64,000 bases of DNA, taken from Gemmatimonadota bacterium (GTDB lineage Bacteria; Latescibacterota; UBA2968). The stretch spans positions 1 through 64,000 of the forward strand of contig VXRD01000052.1 in assembly GCA_009838845.1 (NCBI GenBank). Reading direction: 5' to 3'. This document shows positions 36,642 through 44,918 of this stretch, in pieces. Both the position numbers and the translations under genes were made by a program. A model generated the notes under the pieces. It saw only the letters and a list, made by a program, of their open reading frames with translations. It was not told the origin of the DNA and made no database searches. Position 1 is the stretch's first letter; every line of letters begins with the position of its first letter.

Positions 36642-37382
36642 GTGAGTATCTTTGCTTTATACAGCATGAAAGGTGGCGTAGGGAAGACCGCCGCCGCTGT
36701 GAATCTGGCTTATGAAGCGGTCCGTTCTGGTGCGACTGCGTTGCTGTGCGATTTAGACCCTCAAGGGGCTGCGGCTTTTAATTTTCGCATTCGAGCCAAA
36801 AAAAAGTTTGGGCGCAAGCGTTTCTTGAAGGGCGGTAAGCACTTAGACAATAATATTCGAGGGACGGACTTTGAAGGTCTGGACTTATTGCCTTCGGCCA
36901 TGTCTTTTCGCAATATGGATTTGGGGTTGGACGAGCGGGCAAAAAACAAAAGCTATTTGAAGCGTCTGTTGACGCCGATGCGGAAAGATTACGATTATAT
37001 TTTTTTCGATTGCCCGCCCAATCTGACGCTCCTTGCCGAGCATGTTTTCAGGGCAGCCGATTATGTGGTTGTTCCGTGTATTCCGACAACTCTGTCGATG
37101 TTGACGCATCAAAAACTGGTAGAGTTCTTTAAAAAAAATAAATTAAAGCGCAAAAAAATGGTGTCGTTTTTTTCAATGGTTGAACAGCGCAAGACAATGC
37201 ACAGGGAAATGATCGCACAGGTGGGCGAGCGCGAGGGAAAATTTTTGAACGCGCAAATTCCTTACACGACAGATGTAGAACAGATGGGATGGGCGAGACA
37301 ACCCGTGGCATGCTTCAAGCCGCATTCAAAGGCAACTCAGGCGTATCGAGAACTGTGGGCAGAATTGCAAATGCTTAGATGA
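36642..37382 (+). CDS. ParA/MinD-like partition ATPase
   Basis: A 246-residue ATPase with the deviant Walker A KGGVGKT (residues 10-16), a LLCDLDPQGAAAF Walker A'-type segment, and IFFDCPPNL (Walker B). Start is GTG at 36642, after GAGGAG. Basic stretches (KKKFGRKRFLKGGKH, FKKNKLKRKKM) could give nonspecific DNA binding. No parB or parS is visible, so it is probably not the chromosome partition ParA; such orphans position cytoplasmic cargo. Its place behind CYTH and CHAD genes suggests polyphosphate granules as cargo, which is inference. A strong terminator follows. Confidence 0.85.
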   Translation: MSIFALYSMKGGVGKTAAAVNLAYEAVRSGATALLCDLDPQGAAAFNFRIRAKKKFGRKRFLKGGKHLDNNIRGTDFEGLDLLPSAMSFRNMDLGLDERAKNKSYLKRLLTPMRKDYDYIFFDCPPNLTLLAEHVFRAADYVVVPCIPTTLSMLTHQKLVEFFKKNKLKRKKMVSFFSMVEQRKTMHREMIAQVGEREGKFLNAQIPYTTDVEQMGWARQPVACFKPHSKATQAYRELWAELQMLR

Positions 37383-37412
37383 GTGGTGTGCAACAGCAAT
37401 GTCTAAAAATAA

Positions 37413-37444
37413 CCAACCCCCCGATAAACTTGTCGGGGGGTTGG
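37413..37444. terminator. Bidirectional terminator between parA-like and tonB genes
   Basis: A perfect 12-bp stem (CCAACCCCCCGA, 37413-37424, with 37433-37444) closes an 8-base loop between two convergent genes. T-rich sequence follows on the minus strand (complement of ctaaaaataa) and TGTTTG on the plus strand. Confidence 0.85.
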
Positions 37445-37460
37445 TGTTTGCGTTCGTAAA

Positions 37461-38147
37461 TTATCGAGTAATTCGGAAACGTATGGGTATGACGAGATAG
37501 ACTTTAACAGGTCTATCATTTTGACGGGCTGGCTTAAAACGGTATTGATTAACGGACTGAAGGGCCGCTTTGTAAAAAATTTCTTTGCCTTTGACAGCAT
37601 TGGCCTGTTCGACTACTCCGGCTTTGTCAACCAGTATTTTCAAGTGAACGGTGCCTTCAATACCCGCCTTGAGAGCGACCGGGGGATATACTGGTGCTAC
37701 GCGATGGATGAGCACGGGTTTTTCTTCGACCATAAAATATTCGAGTATCTCTTCTTCTGGTTCTTCTATTACAGTAGTCTCACCAGGGGGTGGGGGCACA
37801 TGGAGATCGACCTTATCGAAATCGAGGTCGGTAGTTTCAATAGTGACGTCGTCGGGCACATCCTCGCTTTCGGTTGCAATGGGAATAGACGGCCGTGGCG
37901 GTGGCGGCGCGCGGTGAATTTGACGGGTTTCCGGTATATCGACGGTCTCGATGATGATGGTGCGTCGCTCTATTTTGCGCGTGCCAGATGTGAATGTGGG
38001 AAACATAAGCCCTATGCCCACATGCAAGATAAATGCAATCACCATGCTGATGCGAAATACGTGCTTGTACGTGCGTTTAAGATCACAGGCTGGATTTTTA
38101 ATACGCGGGATTTCAGGCGTAATCCACGGATCTGATTTTTTATTCAT
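37461..38147 (-). CDS. tonB: TonB energy transducer
   Basis: A 228-residue TonB: a short cytoplasmic N-terminus, one membrane helix (about 30-49), a proline-rich and acidic periplasmic linker (HRAPPPPRPSIP, VPPPPGETTVIEEPEEE), and a C-terminal TonB domain (YPPVALKAGIEGTVHLKILV ... AALQSVNQYRFKPA). It passes proton-motive force from ExbB/ExbD to outer-membrane receptors; no exbBD genes are in the window. The only receptor here is at 118-2847. Monocistronic, between two terminator or spacer regions. Confidence 0.93.
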   Translation of the reverse strand: MNKKSDPWITPEIPRIKNPACDLKRTYKHVFRISMVIAFILHVGIGLMFPTFTSGTRKIERRTIIIETVDIPETRQIHRAPPPPRPSIPIATESEDVPDDVTIETTDLDFDKVDLHVPPPPGETTVIEEPEEEILEYFMVEEKPVLIHRVAPVYPPVALKAGIEGTVHLKILVDKAGVVEQANAVKGKEIFYKAALQSVNQYRFKPARQNDRPVKVYLVIPIRFRITR

Positions 38148-38375
38148 GGTTCATCTCGGCAGAAAGAATTGCGGGCTTATGCGATTGAGCTTTCGGCTTG
38201 TTTTGCTGACTGCTGACGGCTTTTACTTACCTGCTTTATAAATTTTAACACCGCTGTAATAGAAAGGCAAGGTATTTTTGCAAGCCCTTGTTCGACAAAA
38301 CTACTTGTTTATCCATGGTTCATATCAATATATTGAAGCCTGTTAATCAATTATCACCTTTCTCGTGGTACAAAA

Positions 38376-39917
38376 ATGGGAAACCGCTTCTCTCATTTGC
38401 TATTTATGTGTGCTATGGGCCTTCTGATTGGATGTTATAACCCCCAAAGAGATCTGAGCATAGACCCATACAATACACCGCTTATCCACATTCTCGATGC
38501 CTCCTATAATGTTGAGGAGAACACCTGGGGAGTGGTCACTGTGCAGTGGGAGTATCTCGGGCAGAAGCGCGTTGAGAACTTTGTCCTCCAGCGTCGAGAT
38601 ATTTCCGATTTTAGAAATATTGAGCTTTCTTCCGGTGCCGATGACAATGGTAAATACGCGACTGTGGGTGCGTTTCGAGACGAAAAACTGATTGCTGGCG
38701 AGCGCCTGCAATACCGCGTGGTTGCCGAACACAGTGAGGGTGGCCTGGTGAGTACTTCTGCTGTTGAAGTCCCTATCCCCGGTGCTGGTTTACGCGAAAT
38801 TCGGCGCGACCCCGTTGCTCTTGCTGTGCAGCTCGTCTGGCATGATGAGGGAAACACGGCGAGAAGTTATGAAATTCTGAGGACGCCTGAAGGTGGTGAT
38901 AAAAAAATTCTTGCAGTCATACAAAGCCGTGCACAGACCTCCTTTTGGGATCGGTCGATTTCCGACAACCGCTCTTATACTTATGCCATAAGGTCTATGC
39001 GTGTCTCAAGGTCTCCCCTTTCGACGGATGTGCGGCTCACAAGTCGCAGTGTGAGTGTGCAATTTTACCGCGAAGTGGGGCGACACATCGTAGAGGCTCT
39101 AAGCGGAACGAATGAGCGGATGAGGCTTGCAGCAGCAGATTCCGATGGCGAAGCCGACATGCTCGCCCTGATTGTTCGCCCCAATCAGATTTCGCTTTCT
39201 CGCCTGCGACATACCCTGAGTGTCGATATTCCCAACGCGCTATCACGCCACCTGGTCGGGACTTCTTTTCCGCGATTGAACGACCTCGTGTCGCAATCGG
39301 TGGATCTGGCTGGACCTTCGCTTGCTGGGCAGGGGGCTTTTCAACGCGCTTATATCGGGGGTCTGGATCGGTCAGGGCGCGTTGTAGTAGTGGGTATCGA
39401 ACTGATAAATAATAACACGGTGTGGCGTATTCCCGACAATTGGGTAAGCGCGTCTTCGCATGTGCGATTGGCCCAGGACGATCAACAGCGGATTTATATT
39501 GCGACAGGCGGGCAATTACGCGTCTATTCTGCCGCGGGTTCTCCTGTGGGCACTTTCGATCTCGAAGAGGATCCCGTGGATATCGCAGTTCACAATGGTG
39601 TTATCTGGGCCGCCTGGGCAAATCGAGTTCAACGAGGGGTTTTGCGCTTTTCTGGAGAAGTGCTCAACAATATTGCGTGGGAGGTTGTGCTGCATACTCA
39701 GATCGAACCGCGCGCTTTAACGCTCAATGCCGCAGGGCAAATTTTTGTATTGGATCGCAGGCAGGTGCGCGTGTTTCAGACAGATGGGACACCACTTCTC
39801 TTATGGGCACTGCCTTCGAGCGCATTCTCAGCAGGTGATCTAACTATCGGTGGATCAGCCAGAAATTTTGTCCATCTTTCAGATGAAAGTGGGGGAGTCA
39901 TAACGTATGTACCGTAG
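38376..39917 (+). CDS. Lipoprotein with fibronectin-like and beta-propeller-like segments
   Basis: A 513-residue predicted lipoprotein: signal peptide with lipobox LIGC (Cys20). The first third after the signal looks like two fibronectin-III-like units (VQWEYLGQKRVENFVLQRRD; LVWHDEGNTARSYEILRTPEGG). The later part (about 310-513) has repeated short strands reminiscent of a beta-propeller (RIYIATGGQLRVYSAAGSPVG, QIFVLDRRQVRVFQTDGTPLL). No enzyme residues are evident. It overlaps the next gene by 11 bases, so lipoprotein, membrane protein and GWxTD protein are probably made together at the cell envelope. Confidence 0.7.
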   Translation: MGNRFSHLLFMCAMGLLIGCYNPQRDLSIDPYNTPLIHILDASYNVEENTWGVVTVQWEYLGQKRVENFVLQRRDISDFRNIELSSGADDNGKYATVGAFRDEKLIAGERLQYRVVAEHSEGGLVSTSAVEVPIPGAGLREIRRDPVALAVQLVWHDEGNTARSYEILRTPEGGDKKILAVIQSRAQTSFWDRSISDNRSYTYAIRSMRVSRSPLSTDVRLTSRSVSVQFYREVGRHIVEALSGTNERMRLAAADSDGEADMLALIVRPNQISLSRLRHTLSVDIPNALSRHLVGTSFPRLNDLVSQSVDLAGPSLAGQGAFQRAYIGGLDRSGRVVVVGIELINNNTVWRIPDNWVSASSHVRLAQDDQQRIYIATGGQLRVYSAAGSPVGTFDLEEDPVDIAVHNGVIWAAWANRVQRGVLRFSGEVLNNIAWEVVLHTQIEPRALTLNAAGQIFVLDRRQVRVFQTDGTPLLLWALPSSAFSAGDLTIGGSARNFVHLSDESGGVITYVP

Positions 39918-40683
39918 TCTATTCGTCTGGGTGTGGTTCTGTCTGGCGATAGGTTCGGCTTGGGCGGATGATCGGGGAATTATTGAAAGAGCACAGGCCG
40001 CCTATCGCGCAGGGGATTATGCTACCGCATTTGAGACGCTCTCTCATCTTCCGAGCTTGTTGGGCGTGGTGCCTTTGTTAGATAGACCTCAGCAGAGTCG
40101 GAGAGCCGAGATCTTTTTTGATCTGGGGCGCATTCACATGGCTTCTGGCGATACGGCTCGTGCGCGTCTGGCACTTGTTGAAGTACTTCACCTGGATCCA
40201 GAGACCAACAAGGGGATTATGGACATCCCCCCCGATCAAGCACTTGTAGATACGCGAGCATTGTTTTTGGACATGCGCCGTAAAACAGTGCGACAAACCC
40301 TTAAAGGAACTACATTTTGGGGGGCTGCCGGTCGTTCGCTTCTCTTGCCAGGGTGGGGACAATTGTACCGCGGACACAAAAAACGAGGATATGGCTTTAT
40401 GGGGGCTTCAGCGGTGCTCGCTGCGGCCTGGCTTGTGACCGATATATCCTATCGCAGTGCATATAATACCTATCGCGGTACGCGTTTGAATGATTTGCAA
40501 CTGGGTCAACGCATAGCAGGTACGGATTCCGATGCATTTACGCGCAATTTTGAACGCGTGGAATCTCGCGCGGGACGGGCCAATCTATTCCTGGGCTTGC
40601 TCGCGGCGGTCTGGTTATCCAGTGTATTGGATCATCTGGTGATTGGGCCAGCTCAAGTTTCCCTGTCAGTGTCCATAAATTGA
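39907..40683 (+). CDS. Exported TPR / DUF5683-like membrane protein
   Basis: A 258-residue protein with a signal peptide (about 1-20, ending AWA). Residues 22-110 form TPR-like helices (IIERAQAAYRAGDYATAFETL; IFFDLGRIHMASGDTARARLAL). Then comes GRSLLLPGWGQLYRGHKKRGYGF followed by a hydrophobic helix and a second one near 230-245, the layout of DUF5683-type proteins. Function unknown. Overlapping its upstream gene by 11 bases and lying 12 bases before the GWxTD gene, it is probably part of one envelope complex. Confidence 0.72.
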   Translation: MYRSLFVWVWFCLAIGSAWADDRGIIERAQAAYRAGDYATAFETLSHLPSLLGVVPLLDRPQQSRRAEIFFDLGRIHMASGDTARARLALVEVLHLDPETNKGIMDIPPDQALVDTRALFLDMRRKTVRQTLKGTTFWGAAGRSLLLPGWGQLYRGHKKRGYGFMGASAVLAAAWLVTDISYRSAYNTYRGTRLNDLQLGQRIAGTDSDAFTRNFERVESRAGRANLFLGLLAAVWLSSVLDHLVIGPAQVSLSVSIN

Positions 40684-40695
40684 GGGAGGCCGGGT

Positions 40696-43600
40696 TTGAG
40701 GCTATTGTTGAGGCGACAAATATTCTATCTGGCATGTCTTTATGTACTGACAGCGTTTCTGTTGCCTGTCAGTGCTTTTTCTCAGCCGCCTGCCACCTTC
40801 CGATTGGCAATCGCGCCCTTTTATTCTCCTTACAATGGCGATTATGGCGTCTATATGGCCGATCGCATCGCCTATGAACTCCATCGCCGTGCTTATGTGC
40901 CAGCTCTGGGAAGGGCGCGGTTTGTTTTAATAGAAACCGATGTGCTGATGGGGGAAATAGATCAGACAGATAGACAGCTTTCTCCCGATCTACGCGAGTT
41001 CCTTAGCAAAAGGGTTCCCGCCTCTTATCTCTTGACGGGTTCTGTAGCGTTTACAGGGATTTATTTGATCAAACTCAAACTCATTGATCTTCGGACGGGT
41101 ATGATTGTCTGGACTGGCGATGTGCGGGACAATCCGGCCTGGGTTTGGACGCGAGCGCATCGATCTGTGGGAGAGATTCCCGCTGCCGAAGTGCGGTCTT
41201 CGCTTGGATTTGGCGCAGTGGAAACACCTGTACCAGCGCCAGAGGCTGAGCATTTGCCACATCATATCCTCCTGCAACCGCTTCATACCACGGATTATTT
41301 ACCTCTTGCTGCCGATTGTGAAATGCACCTCAAAAATGCGATTCAGCGCGATGGCCTGTTTTCTCTCGTACCAGGGGCATTAAAAGGAAGACAGGAGCAC
41401 GGGCGGTTTTCTCGCATCAGTCCCGATTTGCGCCGGGAAGCATCAGAAACAACGCTTGCGGAGGCCATCCTGACGGGTAGCTTGCTCGTGCTGGGCAAAG
41501 ATGGCGCAACAGACAATATCGGTCTGGTGTTGCGTTTGATTGAAGTAGAGACCGGGCAAATTCTCTGGATGGGGTCTTCAACCGGGCGAAGGGTCTGGCG
41601 ATGGGACAAAATGGCGGATATTGTATCTGCGACCATGGGGCGGCTCGGTGAAGACCTTTCGCAGTATGGGGCAGGGGCAGCAGAAACGCAGATTGCAGCG
41701 TTGCGCGACCTGGCAAAAGATGGGAAATCGTGGAGTGTGCTCGGTCATGCCTATCTCGAGCGGGGATTGCTCAAGCAGGCTGAAGAAGCATTTGAAAAAG
41801 CTATGATTTTTCCCGATGCGCCGGCACAGGCGCGCGCGGGAAAAGGGCTGGTACTGCTGAGGCGGGGCGGGTATTTCGATGACGGGGTGCAAGCACTCAG
41901 ATCTGCAATTCGATCTGATCCAGATTATCTGGATGCGTACAGCTTTTTAGCACAGGCTCTTCTCGACCAGGGGATGGTCGATGGGGTTAAAATTGCCGAA
42001 AACGCCATTCGGCGCGATTCGACATATCTCCCGCCATACCGCGTGCTGGGCGATTGGTATGCCGACAGCGAAGACCATCAAAGGGCACGGGCGTTTTACC
42101 AGGTTTATTTGGCGCACGACCCCGACGACGAAGTCGCTGAGTGGATGGGTAGAAGTCTGTTGCAATTAAAAAATTATCGGGATATCGACCGTTTTGTCGC
42201 ACCCATCGCACGCGAAAAACCCGAAGCCTCGCATTTGTTGCCCATTATGGCAATCAAAGCACTACGGGTGAAGCGCTACGGGGAATCGACCCAATTATTC
42301 GAGCGATTCCTCGCGCAAATTGACGCGCGTGAACGCCAGCTTTACGATGATATTCGGGTACTATTGTCAGGGGAGGAAATAGAGATTTACCACGCGCTTG
42401 ACGATGTAGAAAAGAAAAAGTATGTGGCGCGGTTTTGGCGTGCAAAAAATCCGAATTTGTCCAGCGCGTACAACGAGCGCCAACTGGCGCACTACGAACG
42501 GGTCTGGACAGCGCGCTGGGCATTTGGGCGGGAAAATTATCCCTGGGATCGACGTGGTGAAGTCTATATCCGCTATGGTGAACCCGATTACCGCGCCCGA
42601 TCGGGATGGGTTTCCTCGCTGCCTTCAACGCGCGTGCAGGAAGTGAAGGAAAAGGTGTACCGAGAATTGTATCGGGATCCCAATGACAGTGAATTGATTG
42701 GTCCGGTTTTTCCCATTCGGAGCGATCGCGGGTTTGCTGCTGAACGCGAAAGGCAGGTAATCGATATTCCCGATCAGAGTACCTTTGGCCCGGTTGAAGG
42801 ACGCCGCGAAGAAACCACTCGCAGCGACCCTTCTCAGGAAGCTTATGCGCCTGTTACCATGCAACACGACCGCAGTATCGTGCCCTGGGAGTCGTGGGTC
42901 TATACCGAGGTAGATGGCGGTATAGTCATCGATTTTACACGCGAATTGGGTGGTGTCTCCGGGTTTGATTTCGCCCCTATTCCGCCCATTCCTCCCACTA
43001 TGCTCAGAGACAATATTCGCATTGCCGAACACGCTCCGGCAATTCGCTACAAAAATGCTACCGTGAACCAGCCCGACGAATTTCGCAGAGCACCTCGTTT
43101 GTCGCTGGGCACTTTTTACTTTGATCTGGCGGACTTTCGAGGCAATGCAGGCAAAACCCGCGTGGATGTTATGTATGGCATACCGCTTGAAAATTTGCTC
43201 GTCGTTACAGATGGGCAACAGCCCCAGGTGGTGCTCGAACACGCGGTTGCGCTGGCCGATTCAGCATATCGCGTGGTGTATCGAAACACGCAAAAAGTGC
43301 AACATTTTGTAGATACTTCAATTGTCGTTACTCAGGAAGTCGTGGATATCACGCGCCAGGACGTACCCGCAGGGATGTATCATCTTGCACTGACCGTTAC
43401 CGATGTTATGACCGCGCGGCAAGGAGTACTCGCGCTCGATGTAGCGATTGATGACTACGGTAAAGAACAGCTTCATATCAGCGATCTCATGCTTGTTAAG
43501 AGTCTATCGGATACGCTGCGCGCTGCGCGATTTCGACGGGGAAATTGGCAGGTTGTTCCCAATCCTCGGAGGACTGTTCGTGCGCCCAATCCACTCGCGT

Positions 43601-43893
43601 TTTATTGCGAAGTGTACAATTTGGCGAAAGACGACTTTGGGCAGACCCGCTATCGCGTGACAACCGCAGTCAAGGCAGCGGAAACAGAGCAGAGGCGTAC
43701 GCCGGGTACTGTTGACCAACCCGAGATCGCGCTGTCCTATACACAGGTGGGCAATAGCGATTGGGAACGGTTGCCCCTTGAAGTCCATCTCGAACACGCA
43801 CAGGTAGGACAAAATCGTCTCTTTGTGATTATTGAGGATCTCGTTGCGGGAACACAGGTGGCAAAGGATACTTTTTTTCAGTATATTCGATGA
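40696..43893 (+). CDS. GWxTD-domain protein with TPR region
   Basis: A 1065-residue exported protein, with a signal peptide to about residue 29. Residues 30-330 hold two copies of a CsgG/LpoB-like module (IAPFYSPYNGDYGVYMADRI ... LLTGSVAFTG; LLQPLHTTDYLPLAAD ... ILTGSLLVLG). TPR-like helices follow (about 340-520). The GWxTD-type region around 590-680 contains WDRRGEVYIRYGEPDYR. A C-terminal beta-rich part follows. TTG at 40696 is chosen as start because GAGGGAGG lies 6 bases upstream. GWxTD proteins are of unknown function and are frequent in Latescibacterota, Acidobacteria and similar phyla. Confidence 0.82.
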   Translation: MRLLLRRQIFYLACLYVLTAFLLPVSAFSQPPATFRLAIAPFYSPYNGDYGVYMADRIAYELHRRAYVPALGRARFVLIETDVLMGEIDQTDRQLSPDLREFLSKRVPASYLLTGSVAFTGIYLIKLKLIDLRTGMIVWTGDVRDNPAWVWTRAHRSVGEIPAAEVRSSLGFGAVETPVPAPEAEHLPHHILLQPLHTTDYLPLAADCEMHLKNAIQRDGLFSLVPGALKGRQEHGRFSRISPDLRREASETTLAEAILTGSLLVLGKDGATDNIGLVLRLIEVETGQILWMGSSTGRRVWRWDKMADIVSATMGRLGEDLSQYGAGAAETQIAALRDLAKDGKSWSVLGHAYLERGLLKQAEEAFEKAMIFPDAPAQARAGKGLVLLRRGGYFDDGVQALRSAIRSDPDYLDAYSFLAQALLDQGMVDGVKIAENAIRRDSTYLPPYRVLGDWYADSEDHQRARAFYQVYLAHDPDDEVAEWMGRSLLQLKNYRDIDRFVAPIAREKPEASHLLPIMAIKALRVKRYGESTQLFERFLAQIDARERQLYDDIRVLLSGEEIEIYHALDDVEKKKYVARFWRAKNPNLSSAYNERQLAHYERVWTARWAFGRENYPWDRRGEVYIRYGEPDYRARSGWVSSLPSTRVQEVKEKVYRELYRDPNDSELIGPVFPIRSDRGFAAERERQVIDIPDQSTFGPVEGRREETTRSDPSQEAYAPVTMQHDRSIVPWESWVYTEVDGGIVIDFTRELGGVSGFDFAPIPPIPPTMLRDNIRIAEHAPAIRYKNATVNQPDEFRRAPRLSLGTFYFDLADFRGNAGKTRVDVMYGIPLENLLVVTDGQQPQVVLEHAVALADSAYRVVYRNTQKVQHFVDTSIVVTQEVVDITRQDVPAGMYHLALTVTDVMTARQGVLALDVAIDDYGKEQLHISDLMLVKSLSDTLRAARFRRGNWQVVPNPRRTVRAPNPLAFYCEVYNLAKDDFGQTRYRVTTAVKAAETEQRRTPGTVDQPEIALSYTQVGNSDWERLPLEVHLEHAQVGQNRLFVIIEDLVAGTQVAKDTFFQYIR

Positions 43894-43902
43894 AGATGTA
43901 TG

Positions 43903-43924
43903 AAAACAATTCGCTTGTTTTTTT
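43903..43924 (+). terminator. Weak terminator after the GWxTD gene
   Basis: AAAACAA (43903-43909) pairs with TTGTTTT (43915-43921) over a 5-base loop and continues into TTT. The stem is AT-rich and may be inefficient. A TTGACA hexamer at 43936 with TAAGTT 17 bases later could start the next transcript. Confidence 0.5.
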
Positions 43925-43982
43925 AAGCCGATTGATTGACAGAAATGCGTGCATTGCTTAAGTTTGCTTGAAGGAGAGAAAA

Positions 43983-44330
43983 ATGGAAAAGCCAGATTTT
44001 AGCGAAGATGAGCGCATATTGGCCGTTTTGACGGACAATACCGATATTGAAGCGTTTAACAATCTGATGGAACACGCACATGAGCAGGGGATCAGTGCGG
44101 CTGATTTTATTCGCGAAGAACCCAGACGCACCTCTCGAAAACGCATTCGCAAGCTCTGCCTGAAAAATCGCAAGCGATCCCTGCAGGTGATGTTCCAATC
44201 CATTATAAAATCGCTGTGGGATCGCCCTGTTACTGACACATCAGCTGTTGAATCCCTGTATGGGATGCCTCCTCAATTTGGCAAACCCCACCGCAATGGT
44301 CATACCAACAAAAGGAATAAGGGTGAATAA
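43983..44330 (+). CDS. Small basic protein of unknown function
   Basis: Not recognised. 115 residues, acidic at the N-terminus (FSEDERILAVLTDNTDIEAF) and strongly basic in the middle (RRTSRKRIRKLCLKNRKR). AAGGAG lies 8 bases before the start. A TTGACA-N17-TAAGTT promoter candidate lies at 43936-43964. It overlaps the next small gene by 8 bases and precedes ruvX, so it may be translated with that group. Confidence 0.6.
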   Translation: MEKPDFSEDERILAVLTDNTDIEAFNNLMEHAHEQGISAADFIREEPRRTSRKRIRKLCLKNRKRSLQVMFQSIIKSLWDRPVTDTSAVESLYGMPPQFGKPHRNGHTNKRNKGE

Positions 44331-44499
44331 TCCACTGATCCTTCGGGCGCATATTGACGAAATAGAAGCTCTCAGAGACGATTTGCTGCCCTCTGCAAAA
44401 CGCGGACAGGTCGATGCACGCGAACTCGCGGTTGCCCTACACAAAGTTGCAATGGAAAAACGCGATCGTTTGCGAGGCCATACTGACGGACAACCCTGA
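44323..44499 (+). CDS. Small helical protein before ruvX, GTG start
   Basis: Not recognised. 58 residues (VNNPLILRAHIDEIEALRDDLL...), probably one or two helices with a charged face. I chose GTG at 44323 because AAAGGAATAAG lies just before it and the codon overlaps the stop of the preceding gene; a longer frame from 44248 would run inside that gene. It ends 2 bases before ruvX, indicating coupling. Confidence 0.55.
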   Translation: MNNPLILRAHIDEIEALRDDLLPSAKRGQVDARELAVALHKVAMEKRDRLRGHTDGQP

Positions 44500-44501
44500 T
44501 T

Positions 44502-44912
44502 ATGGCGCGGATTCTATCCGTTGACTTTGGGAGGCGACGAATTGGACTTGCGGTATGCGACGAATTGCAAATTTCCGTTCGTGGATTGCCCACGCTCAAA
44601 GTCCGCAATTTCAATGATAGTGTGGCGCAGGTTGCACAGATCGCAGGGGATCAGGCAGCAGGGGAAGTGGTGGTTGGCTTGCCCTTAAACATGGATGGCA
44701 GTCGTGGGGAAATGGCGAGTGCTGTAGAAAATTTCGCTTCCCAACTGGCAGTTTTGAGCAACAAGCCAGTTCGCACGTTTGATGAACGGCTTTCATCGGT
44801 GGGTGCAAAACGCGAATTGGATGCCATGCAGGCAAAGAAACGCAAAGGAGAAATAGATCGCATGGCTGCTGTATTAATCCTCGAAACCTATTTGCAGCAC
44901 AAAGGGAGATAG
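44502..44912 (+). CDS. ruvX: RuvX/YqgF Holliday-junction resolvase-like nuclease
   Basis: A 136-residue RNase H-fold protein with the family motifs SVDFGRRRIGLAVCD (Asp8), VVVGLPLNMDGSRG, FDERLSS and a C-terminal IDRMAAVLILETYL with the last catalytic Asp. YqgF proteins act in pre-16S rRNA 5'-end maturation and may resolve Holliday junctions. Length is normal. It lies 6 bases before mltG, an arrangement seen in several phyla. Confidence 0.93.
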   Translation: MARILSVDFGRRRIGLAVCDELQISVRGLPTLKVRNFNDSVAQVAQIAGDQAAGEVVVGLPLNMDGSRGEMASAVENFASQLAVLSNKPVRTFDERLSSVGAKRELDAMQAKKRKGEIDRMAAVLILETYLQHKGR

Positions 44913-44918
44913 CCCCTC

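Noticed and set aside
38175-38245. Stretch with GCTTTCGGCTT and GCTGACTGCTGACGGCTTTT resembling a dispersed repeat
   Set aside because: Only one copy is present in the window, so it cannot be called a repeat from here.
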